DNA of 64,000 bases, from the NCBI GenBank assembly GCA_913019975.1, contig CAJWBH010000002.1:247334-311333 (forward strand), read 5' to 3'. This stretch comes from Thalassolituus maritimus. GTDB lineage: Bacteria > Pseudomonadota > Gammaproteobacteria > Pseudomonadales > Oceanobacteraceae. The position numbers were made by a program, and so were the translations under genes. Each line of letters starts with the position of its first letter. Positions within the stretch are counted from its first letter, which is position 1. The notes under the pieces were generated by a model, which worked only from the letters and a program-made list of their open reading frames with translations, had not been told where the DNA came from and ran no database searches. Below are positions 7,934 through 18,666 of the stretch, piece by piece.

Positions 7934-9763
7934 TCAGAGGCTGAGTTCACCTGCGTCGATTTTCGCTTCGGTATCGCTGGTGAGCTCGGTGTAATCGTTG
8001 TCTTTGCCAACGATCACATACACTGGCTCATCGCCCACTTTATCGAGGTGGTAGGCTTCTTTCTTGAGCTCCACTTTACGATATTTGAAGGTGCCGGTGA
8101 CTTCCTGCTGCTCGCGCACGCGGATGAATACCGGAATCTCGTAAGCAGGCATTTTCTCACGAACGTGCTTAGACAGCGCTGCCCAGTCGAACTCTTCCAG
8201 AGGGACAGATGGCGTAATGGTTGCCATGCCCGCACGACCATCGGTGTGAGGGATCTGAACACCGTAGACAACGGCGTGTTCGATGCTGTCGAGTTCCATC
8301 AGGATGGATTCAACTTCTGTGGTGGCGACGTTCTCGCCTTTCCAGCGGAAGGTATCACCCAGGCGGTCAGCGAAGGATACGTGCTTGTAACCCTGGTTAT
8401 TCACTAGGTCTCCGGTGTTAAACCAGCAGTCGTCCTTCTTGAAGACGTTGCGCAGCAGTTTGCTGTTGGTGGCGTCTTCGTCGGTGTAGCCTTCAAACGG
8501 TTGCTTGTCGTTCACCTCGGTGATCAGCAGGCCGCTGTCGCCCGGTTGCACCGGAATCATAAAGCCTTTGTCATCACGCAGTGGTGCGTCTTCTTCGATG
8601 TCGTACTTAACGATGTTGTACGAAAGAGGGCAGAAACCCGCTGTTTTATCGAGGTTAAAGGCGTTGGTGAATACCAGATTACACTCGGATGCACCGTAGA
8701 ACTCATTGATGTGATCAATGTTGAAACGGTTTTTAAACTGCATCCAGATGTCCGGGCGCAGGCCGTTACCGACACAGACACGGATGTTGTGCTGGGAGTC
8801 CGACGGCTTGGCCGGCGCATTCAGCAGGTAGCGGCACAGCTCGCCGATGTAGCAGAAGCCCGTCGCGTTGTGGTGACGGATGTCGTCCCAGAAACGTGAC
8901 ACTGAGAACTTACGCGCAATCGCCATACAGGCGCCTGAACCCAGAACTGCAGCCATGGATACAGTCAGTGCGTTGTTGTGGTACAGCGGCAGAGACACAT
9001 ACAGAATGTCTTTGCTGCTCATGTTCATGGACGCCAGACCCATGCCCGCCAGCGACTTGAACCAGCGATAGTGGCTCATCACGGAGGCTTTTGGCAGGCC
9101 GGTGGTACCGGAGGTGAAAATGTAATAGCACGGCTGGTGCATTTTCACTTTTTTGGTGGAATCCGGGTTTTTGTCCGACTGGCCTTCGATGGCCGTCAGG
9201 ATGTTGGTGTAGTGCTCTGGGCATGCAGTTTCGCCGGTGTCGCGCAGATAATGCAGCGACTTCAGCGAAGCGTCATCGAGATCACCTTCGACCGTCTTAA
9301 CGTTCTCCAGCATCTCTTCGCCAACGATGATTATTTTCGGTTTGACCAGGGTCAGGCTGTGCAGCAGTACGTCGCCACGCTGACTGGTGTTGATCATGGA
9401 GGCAATGGCACCGAGCTTGACGATGGCCAGTACTGAAATCAGGGTTTCCGGACGGTTCTCAAGAACCACGGCAACCACATCACCGCTGCCGATGCCCTGA
9501 GAGGTCAGATAATGCGCGATCTGGTTCGCTTTACGGTTTACCTGATCATAGGTGTAAGTCACATCTTCGTAGCGGATAGCGATGTGTTCTGGGCGCTGGC
9601 GTGCGTGTTTCTCAAGCAGAAGTCCGATTGATTTCTCTTTCTCAGGTTTGCTGGTTGCCAGTTCATACACACCTTTCAGCTTGATCGGAATGCTTGTGGC
9701 CTGGCTTGCCAATTGCGTCAGAATATTCGGCAGTGAAACCAGTTTTTCGTTGTATTGAGTCAT
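7934..9763 (-). CDS. FATP-like long-chain acyl-CoA synthetase
   Basis: This enzyme activates fatty acids to acyl-CoA through an acyl-adenylate. The 609-residue protein has the AMP-binding P-loop YIFTSGTTGLPKASVMSH (about 214-231), an FYGASE motif (A5), WFNTGDLV, and a C-terminal ADRLGDTFRWKGENV followed by TGTFKYRK. The short first part and the spacing fit the FATP/very-long-chain branch rather than FadD of E. coli. It is the last gene of a minus-strand unit with two acyl-CoA dehydrogenases, so it likely serves beta-oxidation of exogenous or storage fatty acids. Chain-length preference cannot be read from the sequence. Confidence 0.85.
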   Translation of the reverse strand: MTQYNEKLVSLPNILTQLASQATSIPIKLKGVYELATSKPEKEKSIGLLLEKHARQRPEHIAIRYEDVTYTYDQVNRKANQIAHYLTSQGIGSGDVVAVVLENRPETLISVLAIVKLGAIASMINTSQRGDVLLHSLTLVKPKIIIVGEEMLENVKTVEGDLDDASLKSLHYLRDTGETACPEHYTNILTAIEGQSDKNPDSTKKVKMHQPCYYIFTSGTTGLPKASVMSHYRWFKSLAGMGLASMNMSSKDILYVSLPLYHNNALTVSMAAVLGSGACMAIARKFSVSRFWDDIRHHNATGFCYIGELCRYLLNAPAKPSDSQHNIRVCVGNGLRPDIWMQFKNRFNIDHINEFYGASECNLVFTNAFNLDKTAGFCPLSYNIVKYDIEEDAPLRDDKGFMIPVQPGDSGLLITEVNDKQPFEGYTDEDATNSKLLRNVFKKDDCWFNTGDLVNNQGYKHVSFADRLGDTFRWKGENVATTEVESILMELDSIEHAVVYGVQIPHTDGRAGMATITPSVPLEEFDWAALSKHVREKMPAYEIPVFIRVREQQEVTGTFKYRKVELKKEAYHLDKVGDEPVYVIVGKDNDYTELTSDTEAKIDAGELSL

Positions 9764-9832
9764 ACGGGTAAGAGTCTCGCTCGAAAGTCCGGAGTGCGAC
9801 GTTACCGGAAAATTATCATTGTTAATACAGCA

Positions 9833-9851
9833 ACGGGGCGCCAGGCCCCGT
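9833..9851 (-). terminator. GC-rich hairpin between dehydrogenase and synthetase genes
   Basis: ACGGGGC (9833-9839) pairs with GCCCCGT (9845-9851) around GCCAG, 20 bases past the dehydrogenase stop on the minus strand. There is no U-run, so it may cause partial termination or set mRNA stability within the operon. Confidence 0.4.
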
Positions 9852-9870
9852 GCTTAGTTTGTCGTACAGA

Positions 9871-11082
9871 TTACTTCAGTTCGGCGGATGATTTGCCGAG
9901 CAGACGACGAGCAACAATCAGCTGCTGGATCTGCTGTGTGCCTTCGAAGATGTCGAGAATCTTCGAGTCACGCGACCACTTCTCAAGCAGTTCGTCTTCG
10001 CCGTAACCCAGCATGCCAAGCATCTCGACACAGCCAAGGGTAATTTCGTTCGCAGTACGACCAGCCTTAGCTTTCGACATGGACGCCTCTTTAGAGTTCG
10101 GCATACCGTTGTCGGCCATCCATGCAGCTTTGAGAGTCAGCAAGCGTGCTGCTTCCCATTCTGCTTCATAGCGATACAGTTTGGCTTCGAGTTGTGAGGC
10201 CAGTTTGTACGGCGTGCGGTAATCGGTTTTTACCTTGAGCTGCTTGAGCAGTTCGCGGGTGCGATCGATAGAGGCCTTAGCCACACCAATCGCCATGGCC
10301 GCAACGACCGGGCGGGTGTTATCGAAGGTCTGCATGACACCGGCAAAGCCTTTTTCAACGTTAACCTCTGGATCACCCAGCAGGTTGCTCGCTGGAATGC
10401 GGCAGTCGGTGAAAGTGATCGCAGCGGTGTCAGACGCTTTAATACCCAGCTTCTTCTCAAGACGGACAACTTCCATGCCCGGCGTGCCTTTCTCTACGAT
10501 GAACGACTTAATCGCCGCACGGCCAAGAGAGCGGTCAACGCTCGCCCAGACCACAACGCAGTCAGCACGTTCGCCTGAGGTAACGTAGATTTTTTCACCG
10601 TTGATGATGTACTCGTCGCCATCACGAATCGCCGTGGTACGAACAGCTGCCGAGTCAGAACCGAAACCTGGTTCAGTAATGGCCATCGCTGCCCACTTAC
10701 CACCGAAACGTGCAAACTGCTCGTCGTCGGCAACTGCTGCAATCGCGGCGTTACCCAGGCCCTGACGTGGCAATGTCAGAGACAGGCCAACGTCACCCCA
10801 GCACAGCTCCGCCAGAGACAGTACTGTCGACATATTGGTGCCGTTCTGGATGCCTTCTTTCTTCGGGCCGTTATCCTGCTTCAGTTTGCCAGCACCGGCG
10901 CCTTCGCCTGTGGTGCCGTCGTTCATGCCGTCCATGATGGAGGCCAGCATGTCCAGTTCGACTGGGTAAGCGTGCTCAGAACGGTCGTACTTACGCGATA
11001 CCGGACGGAAAACACTCGCCGCCACCTGGTGTGCCTGGTTAACAAGGGCACGGAATTTTTTCGGATTTTCTAAATTAATCAT
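9871..11082 (-). CDS. Acyl-CoA dehydrogenase with intact catalytic Glu
   Basis: This is a 403-residue flavoprotein of the acyl-CoA dehydrogenase family, catalysing the first oxidation step of beta-oxidation. It has the middle-domain motif AITEPGFGSDSAAV and the C-terminal SKILDIFEGTQQIQQL, whose glutamate is the usual catalytic base. An insertion rich in glycine and lysine (around residues 57-80, GTTGEGAGAGKLKQDNG) is unusual near the N-terminus. It lies 12 bases downstream of a second dehydrogenase gene and 107 bases upstream of the acyl-CoA synthetase. The pairing suggests a heteromeric enzyme. Confidence 0.9.
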   Translation of the reverse strand: MINLENPKKFRALVNQAHQVAASVFRPVSRKYDRSEHAYPVELDMLASIMDGMNDGTTGEGAGAGKLKQDNGPKKEGIQNGTNMSTVLSLAELCWGDVGLSLTLPRQGLGNAAIAAVADDEQFARFGGKWAAMAITEPGFGSDSAAVRTTAIRDGDEYIINGEKIYVTSGERADCVVVWASVDRSLGRAAIKSFIVEKGTPGMEVVRLEKKLGIKASDTAAITFTDCRIPASNLLGDPEVNVEKGFAGVMQTFDNTRPVVAAMAIGVAKASIDRTRELLKQLKVKTDYRTPYKLASQLEAKLYRYEAEWEAARLLTLKAAWMADNGMPNSKEASMSKAKAGRTANEITLGCVEMLGMLGYGEDELLEKWSRDSKILDIFEGTQQIQQLIVARRLLGKSSAELK

Positions 11083-11094
11083 CTGTGCTTCTCC

Positions 11095-12396
11095 TTACAG
11101 GTGCATGCCGCCGTTGATGCAGGCCAGAACCCGCAGATCACGATACCAGCGCTCAGCTGGGTGTTCTTTGGTGAAACCATGGCCACCCAGCAGCTGAACT
11201 GCGTTGGTGCCGATTTCCATGGCTTTTTCAGAACACAGGATGTGTGCAAGGTAGGCTTCGCGATGGAATGGCTTGCCAGCTTCAGCAAGTGCCGCTGCGC
11301 GCCAGACCATCAGGCGCATAGATTCGAGTTCGATACCGATATTCGCAACCATAAAGGCTACCGCCTGACGGTGAGAAATTGGCTCGCCGAAGGCTTCACG
11401 CTCATTCACGTAAGGAATCAGATAATCGAGTGCTGCCTGACAGGCACCGATGGCCAGTGCACACCAGTGCAGTTGGCCGAGGTCCATAAAGGCTTCAAAG
11501 TTAAAGCTGTCATCGCCGAGCAGGGCATCCGGGCCGAGCAGTACTTTGTCGAGAGTCAGTGTGCCCGTTGCGGTAGCGCGCAGGCCCATGGCCGGAGCTG
11601 CTTGCCACTGAACGCCTGGTGCATCACCCGGAACAATAAACAGACGGTTACGACGCTTGTAGCGCGCTGCCACCAGATACATTGACGCTTCGCCGCCAAA
11701 CGGTACCAGGCTCTTAACCCCTGAGATGGTGTAACCGGCTTTGGTTTTCTTCGCTTTTGCTGACAGTTTTGCCGGATCAAACAGAGGGGTAGGTTCCTGT
11801 ACCGCAATCGCTGCTTTAACAGGCGTTTCTGCCAGGTACTCAGGCAGGTACTTTTCTTTCTGCTTCTGGTTGCCCCATTTAACGATGGCATTTGCGACTG
11901 CAACGGGGGCCAGTGTGGCGTAGGCCAGTGAGAAGTCGCCCCAGGCGAGCTCTTCAGCAATGATGGCGTTGGTGGTCGGGCTGTAGCTCTGAGCCGCGCC
12001 GCCCATGCTTTCTGGCACTGAGAAGTAGTTCAGGCCGAGGTCCATGATGTCCTGCAGGTAAGTTTCCGGCAGTTTCATGTCTTCGTTGGCATCGTGCGCC
12101 AGACCGCGGACAACTTCTTCGGCGTATGAACGCACGGTGTCTTTGATCATCTGTTGTTCTTCTGACAGGGTCAGGTCGAACAGGCCAGCCGTGCTCGGCT
12201 CTGGCAGCATTTTAGGATCTTCGGATTTCTTAGCTTTCTTCTTTGCCACCATCTGACCGATGACTTCGAAGCCTTTCTTGGTGCCTGCGTAGGCCAGCTT
12301 TTCTGCCGGACGGCGGAGCTTGTACTTCCTGGCGAACTCACTGCCAGAAAAGCGTACCGCCAGACCTAAGCCCAGCCCCTGAATATCTTTTGCCAT
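11095..12396 (-). CDS. Acyl-CoA dehydrogenase-like protein lacking the usual catalytic Glu
   Basis: This 433-residue member of the acyl-CoA dehydrogenase family has an added basic N-terminal segment of about 70 residues (to KKKAKKSEDP). The core is recognisable: LTLSEEQQMIKDTVRSYAEE, VQEPTPLFDP, and LGGHGFTKEHPAERWYRDLRVL. The protein then ends almost at once with ACINGGMHL. In a simple alignment to its neighbour's ILDIFEGTQQI, the catalytic glutamate position is asparagine and the C-terminal tail is missing. It may be the non-catalytic partner of the adjacent dehydrogenase, as in mycobacterial two-gene FadE enzymes. First gene of the minus-strand unit. Confidence 0.85.
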   Translation of the reverse strand: MAKDIQGLGLGLAVRFSGSEFARKYKLRRPAEKLAYAGTKKGFEVIGQMVAKKKAKKSEDPKMLPEPSTAGLFDLTLSEEQQMIKDTVRSYAEEVVRGLAHDANEDMKLPETYLQDIMDLGLNYFSVPESMGGAAQSYSPTTNAIIAEELAWGDFSLAYATLAPVAVANAIVKWGNQKQKEKYLPEYLAETPVKAAIAVQEPTPLFDPAKLSAKAKKTKAGYTISGVKSLVPFGGEASMYLVAARYKRRNRLFIVPGDAPGVQWQAAPAMGLRATATGTLTLDKVLLGPDALLGDDSFNFEAFMDLGQLHWCALAIGACQAALDYLIPYVNEREAFGEPISHRQAVAFMVANIGIELESMRLMVWRAAALAEAGKPFHREAYLAHILCSEKAMEIGTNAVQLLGGHGFTKEHPAERWYRDLRVLACINGGMHL

Positions 12397-12601
12397 TTAT
12401 AACACCTCTTGATGACTCGTTTGAGGAAACACGACAGAGTGAATTTATCCTGTGTCGGCCATTCTCACATCTTTATTACAGTGGCTGCATTGGCAGCCCT
12501 GACCGGACATAACGGGCCGGAATGCCAAAACACAGGACACGTTTGGGAGTTACGCGGGCACAAGGTATCATGACCGCAACCAATATCTGCTGAGGATCGA
12601 C

Positions 12602-13390
12602 ATGCTTACATTGCTTTCACCCGCCAAGACTCTGGATTTTGAGACACCGCCGGTTACGGATCAGTACAGTCTGCCAGATTATCTGGATGATTCGGCTGAG
12701 TTGATCGATGTATTGCGTAAGTATTCTCCGGACGAAATCGGCGCTCTGATGAAGCTGAGCCCGAAATTGTCTGAGCTGAACGTGCAGCGTTACAGTGATT
12801 GGAAGATTCCTTTTCCTGAAGGGGAATCAAAAGCCGCTGTGCTGGCGTTTAAAGGGGACGTTTATACCGGCCTTGATGCCGACAATATGAGCAAAGACGA
12901 CCTGGATTACGCACAGGGTCACCTGCGTATTCTTTCAGGTTTGTATGGTTTGCTGCGTCCGCTGGATCTGATTCTGCCGTATCGCCTTGAGATGGGTACG
13001 AAACTCGGCAACGATCGCGGCAAGGATCTTTATGCTTTCTGGGGCGACAAGATCACCGACGCTCTGAATGAACTCACTGAGCAATCTGGTATCAATACCA
13101 TCGTGAACCTGGCGTCGAACGAGTACTTCAAGTCGGTGAAGCCGAAGGCGTTAAAAGCAGACCTGATCACGCCAGTGTTTCGTGATGAGAAAAACGGTAA
13201 GTACAAAATTATCAGTTTTTATGCGAAAAAAGCGCGAGGCCTGATGGCGGCGTACCAGATCACTCAGCGTATTGATAACCCTGAAGATCTGAAGAAATTT
13301 GATGTGGCGGGCTATCGCTTTTCTGAAGAAGAATCGACCGCCACAGAGTGGGTATTTAAACGTGCAGAGAAGGATGTACCGAATGCGTAA
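12602..13390 (+). CDS. yaaA: Peroxide stress protein YaaA
   Basis: This 262-residue member of the YaaA/DUF328 family begins [17 protein letters not shown], the family start, and contains [33 protein letters not shown] and [11 protein letters not shown]. In E. coli YaaA limits damage from hydrogen peroxide by lowering free iron and binds DNA; a cytosolic role is expected. The start ATG 12602 follows GCTGAGGATCGAC. The stop overlaps the start of the lipoprotein gene by 8 bases, indicating translational coupling. This pairing with a YajG-like lipoprotein is not one I can explain functionally. Confidence 0.95.
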   Translation: MLTLLSPAKTLDFETPPVTDQYSLPDYLDDSAELIDVLRKYSPDEIGALMKLSPKLSELNVQRYSDWKIPFPEGESKAAVLAFKGDVYTGLDADNMSKDDLDYAQGHLRILSGLYGLLRPLDLILPYRLEMGTKLGNDRGKDLYAFWGDKITDALNELTEQSGINTIVNLASNEYFKSVKPKALKADLITPVFRDEKNGKYKIISFYAKKARGLMAAYQITQRIDNPEDLKKFDVAGYRFSEEESTATEWVFKRAEKDVPNA

Positions 13391-13979
13391 GAGCGTTCTG
13401 ACTTTGCTGGCCAGCACTGTGCTGGCCACCGGCCTGACGGGGTGTGTTCTTGCACCGCAGACCATTGAACTGAGCGAGAACTATGAAATCGAGCAGCCCG
13501 CTGCGTCGGTGTCCCGTGGTGCCTTGATTCGTGTGGTCGACAACCGCGAAGAAATCAGCCCTGACGAGCGTCAGTCGCTGGGTAGCCGTGGTGGACGTCT
13601 GGCCGAAAACTCTCCTTTGTATGTTCAGGATGAATTGTCGGCGGTGCTGACGCGTCGCTTGCAGGACAGCATGACGCAACTCGGGTTCGGTGGTGAAAGC
13701 CCGCTTGATCCGGTGAAGCTTGAGCTGGCGGTGAATCGTTTCCGTTACAGCTGTAATGAAGGTTTTCTGGTCACAGCCTGCAGTGTCAGTATTCGATTCA
13801 ATATGACGGTACTGGATGGTAATACGACGTTCACTAAGCCGTATGGTCTGAGCGAATCGCGTCGTGTGGCTGCGGCACCGGTGAAAGAATACAACGAAAA
13901 ATGGGTAAACGATGTACTCGACCGTCTGTGGGAATACATCTTCAGCGACCCAGAGCTACGCGAATATCTGGGCGTTTAA
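13383..13979 (+). CDS. YajG-like lipoprotein
   Basis: This 198-residue protein has a lipoprotein signal: [17 protein letters not shown] followed by lipobox LTGC with the lipid-modified cysteine at 21. The mature part has the YajG-type layout: an early APQTIEL, beta strands with RVVDNREE, a central [18 protein letters not shown] helix, and a late [10 protein letters not shown]. The position +2 residue after Cys is valine, not aspartate, so outer-membrane sorting is expected. ATG 13383 is preferred to an in-frame ATG at 13374 because AAGGA at 13369 is at proper distance. It overlaps yaaA by 8 bases and ends at a strong terminator. Confidence 0.8.
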   Translation: MRKSVLTLLASTVLATGLTGCVLAPQTIELSENYEIEQPAASVSRGALIRVVDNREEISPDERQSLGSRGGRLAENSPLYVQDELSAVLTRRLQDSMTQLGFGGESPLDPVKLELAVNRFRYSCNEGFLVTACSVSIRFNMTVLDGNTTFTKPYGLSESRRVAAAPVKEYNEKWVNDVLDRLWEYIFSDPELREYLGV

Positions 13980-14007
13980 GCTCATTGCTGAACTGGCAGT
14001 TCTACCA

Positions 14008-14040
14008 ATAAAAAAGCCCGCATCAGCGGGCTTTTTTATG
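14008..14040. terminator. Bidirectional intrinsic terminator
   Basis: AAAAAGCCCGC (14011-14021) and GCGGGCTTTTTT (14026-14037) form a strong hairpin with a 4-base loop. It serves the plus-strand lipoprotein gene and the minus-strand aminotransferase gene, which converge here. Confidence 0.9.
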
Positions 14041-14067
14041 AGAGTTGCTAACTGATAGCTTGAGCAA

Positions 14068-15249
14068 TTAGCTCAACGCTTTACTCAGTCGGGCAACGGC
14101 ATCACGAAGAGTATTCATGCTAGTCGCGAACGACAGACGCATATAACCCGGTGTACCGAAGGCTGAGCCAGGAACCAGAGCAACGCCTGCATCACTGAGA
14201 AGCTTCTCAGCAAATTCAACGTCGTCAGTAATGCCCAGTTTTTCCATAGCGCCTTTCACGCAAGGGTAGGCATAGAAAGCACCATCGCCTGGGATACAGG
14301 TGATGCCCGGAATACCGTTCAGTGCATCAACGATGTAATCGTGACGTTCTTTAAATGCGGTAACCATCGGAGTCACGCAATCACGGCCGCCACGCAGTGC
14401 TGCTTCTGCAGCAACCTGAGAGATAGACGCAGGGTTAGACGTGCTCTGTGACTGAATTTTCTTCATTGCGCCGATCAGCTTAGCCGGGCCTGCCGCGTAG
14501 CCGATGCGCCAGCCAGTCATGCTGTAGGCTTTTGAGACACCGTTCAGAACGATAGTGCGCTCGTACAGGTCTGGGTTGGCAGTAACGATGTTTTCGAAAC
14601 CAAAGTCAGCCCACCAGATGTACTCGTACATGTCGTCGGTTGCGATCAGTACGTCTGGGTATTTACGCAGAACGTCGCCGAGAGCAATAAATTCATCTTT
14701 GGTGTATGCCACGCCAGATGGGTTTGACGGGCTGTTCAGTACCACCAGACGGGTTTTGTCTGTGATGGCCGCGTCCAGCTGCTCTGGGGTGATTTTAAAA
14801 CGAGTCGATTCATCGGTCTCGATGATGACAGGTTCGCCTTCCGCGATTTTGACCATATCCGGGTAAGATACCCAGTACGGCGCTGGAATCACGACTTCGT
14901 CACCTGGGTTGATCAGCGCGAGAGCCATGTTGAAGAAGCTCTGCTTACCACCACAGGAAACCAGAATTTGGTTCGGTTCGTAACTGAGGCCATTGTCTGC
15001 TTTCAGCTTGTCGATAATGGCAGACTTGAGACCGGGGGTACCGTCAACGGCTGTGTACTTGGTGAAGCCCTTATCGATAGCTTCTGCAGCCGCTGCTTTG
15101 ATGTGGTCCGGAGTATCAAAATCCGGTTCGCCAGCACCGAGCCCGATAATGTCTTTGCCTTCCGCTCGTAACTCTGCTGCACGGTTGGTCACCGCCAGGG
15201 TCGGGGATGGCTTGATCAGTTGAACGCGATCAGACAATTTAAGATCCAA
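14068..15249 (-). CDS. aspC: Aspartate aminotransferase, PLP-dependent class I
   Basis: This enzyme transfers amino groups between aspartate and oxoglutarate. The 393-residue protein begins LKLSDRVQLIKPSPTLAVTN as in AspC of the Ib subgroup, and has GAGEPDFDTPDHI, NSPSNPSGVAY, DDMYEY, and the PLP lysine segment NGVSKAYSMTGWRIGY. TTG 15249 is chosen as start because AGAGGA lies 8 bases before it and the family N-terminus begins there; a GTG at 15273 has no ribosome site. It is divergent from uvrB and ends at the shared terminator near 14020. The exact substrate range (aspartate, prephenate) is not settled by sequence. Confidence 0.9.
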   Translation of the reverse strand: MDLKLSDRVQLIKPSPTLAVTNRAAELRAEGKDIIGLGAGEPDFDTPDHIKAAAAEAIDKGFTKYTAVDGTPGLKSAIIDKLKADNGLSYEPNQILVSCGGKQSFFNMALALINPGDEVVIPAPYWVSYPDMVKIAEGEPVIIETDESTRFKITPEQLDAAITDKTRLVVLNSPSNPSGVAYTKDEFIALGDVLRKYPDVLIATDDMYEYIWWADFGFENIVTANPDLYERTIVLNGVSKAYSMTGWRIGYAAGPAKLIGAMKKIQSQSTSNPASISQVAAEAALRGGRDCVTPMVTAFKERHDYIVDALNGIPGITCIPGDGAFYAYPCVKGAMEKLGITDDVEFAEKLLSDAGVALVPGSAFGTPGYMRLSFATSMNTLRDAVARLSKALS

Positions 15250-15360
15250 TGTACTTTCCTCTAGCACGGCCACGATGTGTGCCTAAAAAATAGCGGGCCT
15301 CAAAATAGGCCCTAAAACAACGTATAATCTTACTGGATTTAGACGTTAACTGGAATCCTC

Positions 15361-17394
<2,034 letters not shown>

Positions 17395-17418
17395 GCGGGT
17401 TCTTCTCACTGCTTAAAT

Positions 17419-17453
17419 CAAAAAGCCCTCTGTCTGTACCGAGGGCTTTTTTA
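17419..17453. terminator. Bidirectional intrinsic terminator
   Basis: AAAAGCCCTC (17421-17430) pairs with GAGGGCTTTT (17441-17450), with a 10-base loop and T-run. It lies between the converging uvrB and MAPEG genes. Confidence 0.9.
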
Positions 17454-17478
17454 GTGTTTTGGCAAAGGTTGTGCGCTA

Positions 17479-17874
17479 TCAGGCAGTCACGATGCCTGTG
17501 AAGATAACAAACAGGGCAACGATGCCAGTGTCCCAGACCAGGGTACGGACTACAGGGATGCCCGCCGCATAGATCACAGGGTAAACAATACGTGCTGCGG
17601 CAAACACAATTGAACCCCAAACGGTCAGCCCGTTTGAAATCTCTGTTTGTGCAGCGACCAGAACCAGAGCGACAAAGATGAAACCTGTTTCAATGTTGTT
17701 GCTGACAATCCGGTTAAAGCGTTGCGCGAGAGGGCTTTCCTCAGCGGGTGCTTCATCGCGGTTGCTCATAAAGTACGATATCCCATACGCTTTCATTGCA
17801 ATGGTGGCCTGAAGTAACAGAACAATCAGGCAGGTCATCGCAAACGTCAGCAGTGACATCATTTCGGTCGTCAT
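17479..17874 (-). CDS. MAPEG family membrane protein
   Basis: This 131-residue protein has four hydrophobic segments and the MAPEG pattern: NNIETGFIFVALVL with the conserved Asn-Glu region, then WGSIVFAAARIVYPVIYAAGIPVVRTLVW. MAPEG proteins include microsomal glutathione transferases and related enzymes; bacterial members are mostly uncharacterised. It should sit in the inner membrane. It is a single gene between terminators and divergent from the ECF sigma gene. Substrate unknown. Confidence 0.8.
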   Translation of the reverse strand: MTTEMMSLLTFAMTCLIVLLLQATIAMKAYGISYFMSNRDEAPAEESPLAQRFNRIVSNNIETGFIFVALVLVAAQTEISNGLTVWGSIVFAAARIVYPVIYAAGIPVVRTLVWDTGIVALFVIFTGIVTA

Positions 17875-18040
17875 TCGGGTTTCTCCTGTAGAAAAATAGT
17901 CAAACTTCTATAAAACTAGGCCGCTGTGCTCGTAATGAGGTGACAGTCTGGCGGTAGGTCTCTATAAGAGGCGGCAGGATTCAAAAAGGATTCACCAGCG
18001 AGAAAAAATATTTCACTGAAAGGGATAAGGAGTTGGTTCG

Positions 18041-18592
18041 GTGACTATTAAGGAAATTCAGGAAGCGGTTATTGAGCGCGCTCAGGCGGGGGATGATAAG
18101 GCCTTATCTGAGCTGCTGAAGGCAGTTCGCCCGAATATTCACAACTACGCAATGAAGCACTGTGTGATTAATGACGTCGATGATGCCGTGCAGGAAGTAC
18201 TGATCACTGTATCGCGCCGCTTAGACAGTCTTAAAATCGTAGCAGCGTTATCTTCATGGCTGTTTACGACAACTCGCCGCGAGTGTCGCAGGTTAGGGCG
18301 TGTTGCCTTTGATTTCGACCCGCATGGTGATGGTACCGCCCTGGAGTGGTTAAACACGACGCCTGAGCAGGATCAATTGATCGACCTGACGCGGGCTATC
18401 CGTGATCTTCCCGATACATATCGCGAAGTACTGCTGATGAAGGATTATGAACAGCTGACTAATCGTGAAATCGCGGATAAAACAGGGCAGTCAGTCGCGG
18501 CGGTTAAGAGCCGTCTGCACCGGGCGAGAACTATGGTCAGAGATCAGCTCCTGCAGGAAACCAGTAATCTGATCAACGAAGCCTATCAATAA
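18041..18592 (+). CDS. ECF-type sigma factor (sigma-70 family)
   Basis: This 183-residue regulator has a sigma-2 region (VDDAVQEVLITVSRRLDSL, then WLFTTTRRECRR) and a sigma-4 helix-turn-helix (LPDTYREVLLMKDYEQLTNREIADKTGQSVAAVKSRLHRARTMV). It starts at GTG 18041 after AAGGAGTT. No anti-sigma gene follows: a terminator lies 12 bases after the stop and the next gene is on the other strand. It therefore appears to be a stand-alone ECF factor controlled at the level of its own synthesis or by a partner elsewhere. The region between it and the MAPEG gene shows no ECF-type autoregulatory promoter that I can recognise. Confidence 0.88.
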   Translation: MTIKEIQEAVIERAQAGDDKALSELLKAVRPNIHNYAMKHCVINDVDDAVQEVLITVSRRLDSLKIVAALSSWLFTTTRRECRRLGRVAFDFDPHGDGTALEWLNTTPEQDQLIDLTRAIRDLPDTYREVLLMKDYEQLTNREIADKTGQSVAAVKSRLHRARTMVRDQLLQETSNLINEAYQ

Positions 18593-18603
18593 AAAGAACA
18601 CAT

Positions 18604-18633
18604 AAAAGAGCCCGCAATTGCGGGCTTTTTTAT
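18604..18633. terminator. Bidirectional intrinsic terminator
   Basis: GCCCGC (18610-18615), loop AATT, GCGGGC (18620-18625), with flanking A- and T-runs. It sits between the sigma-factor gene and the converging carboxylase gene. Confidence 0.88.
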
Positions 18634-18666
18634 TAACTGAGCTGATCACAAGCGTGAGACGAGCGA

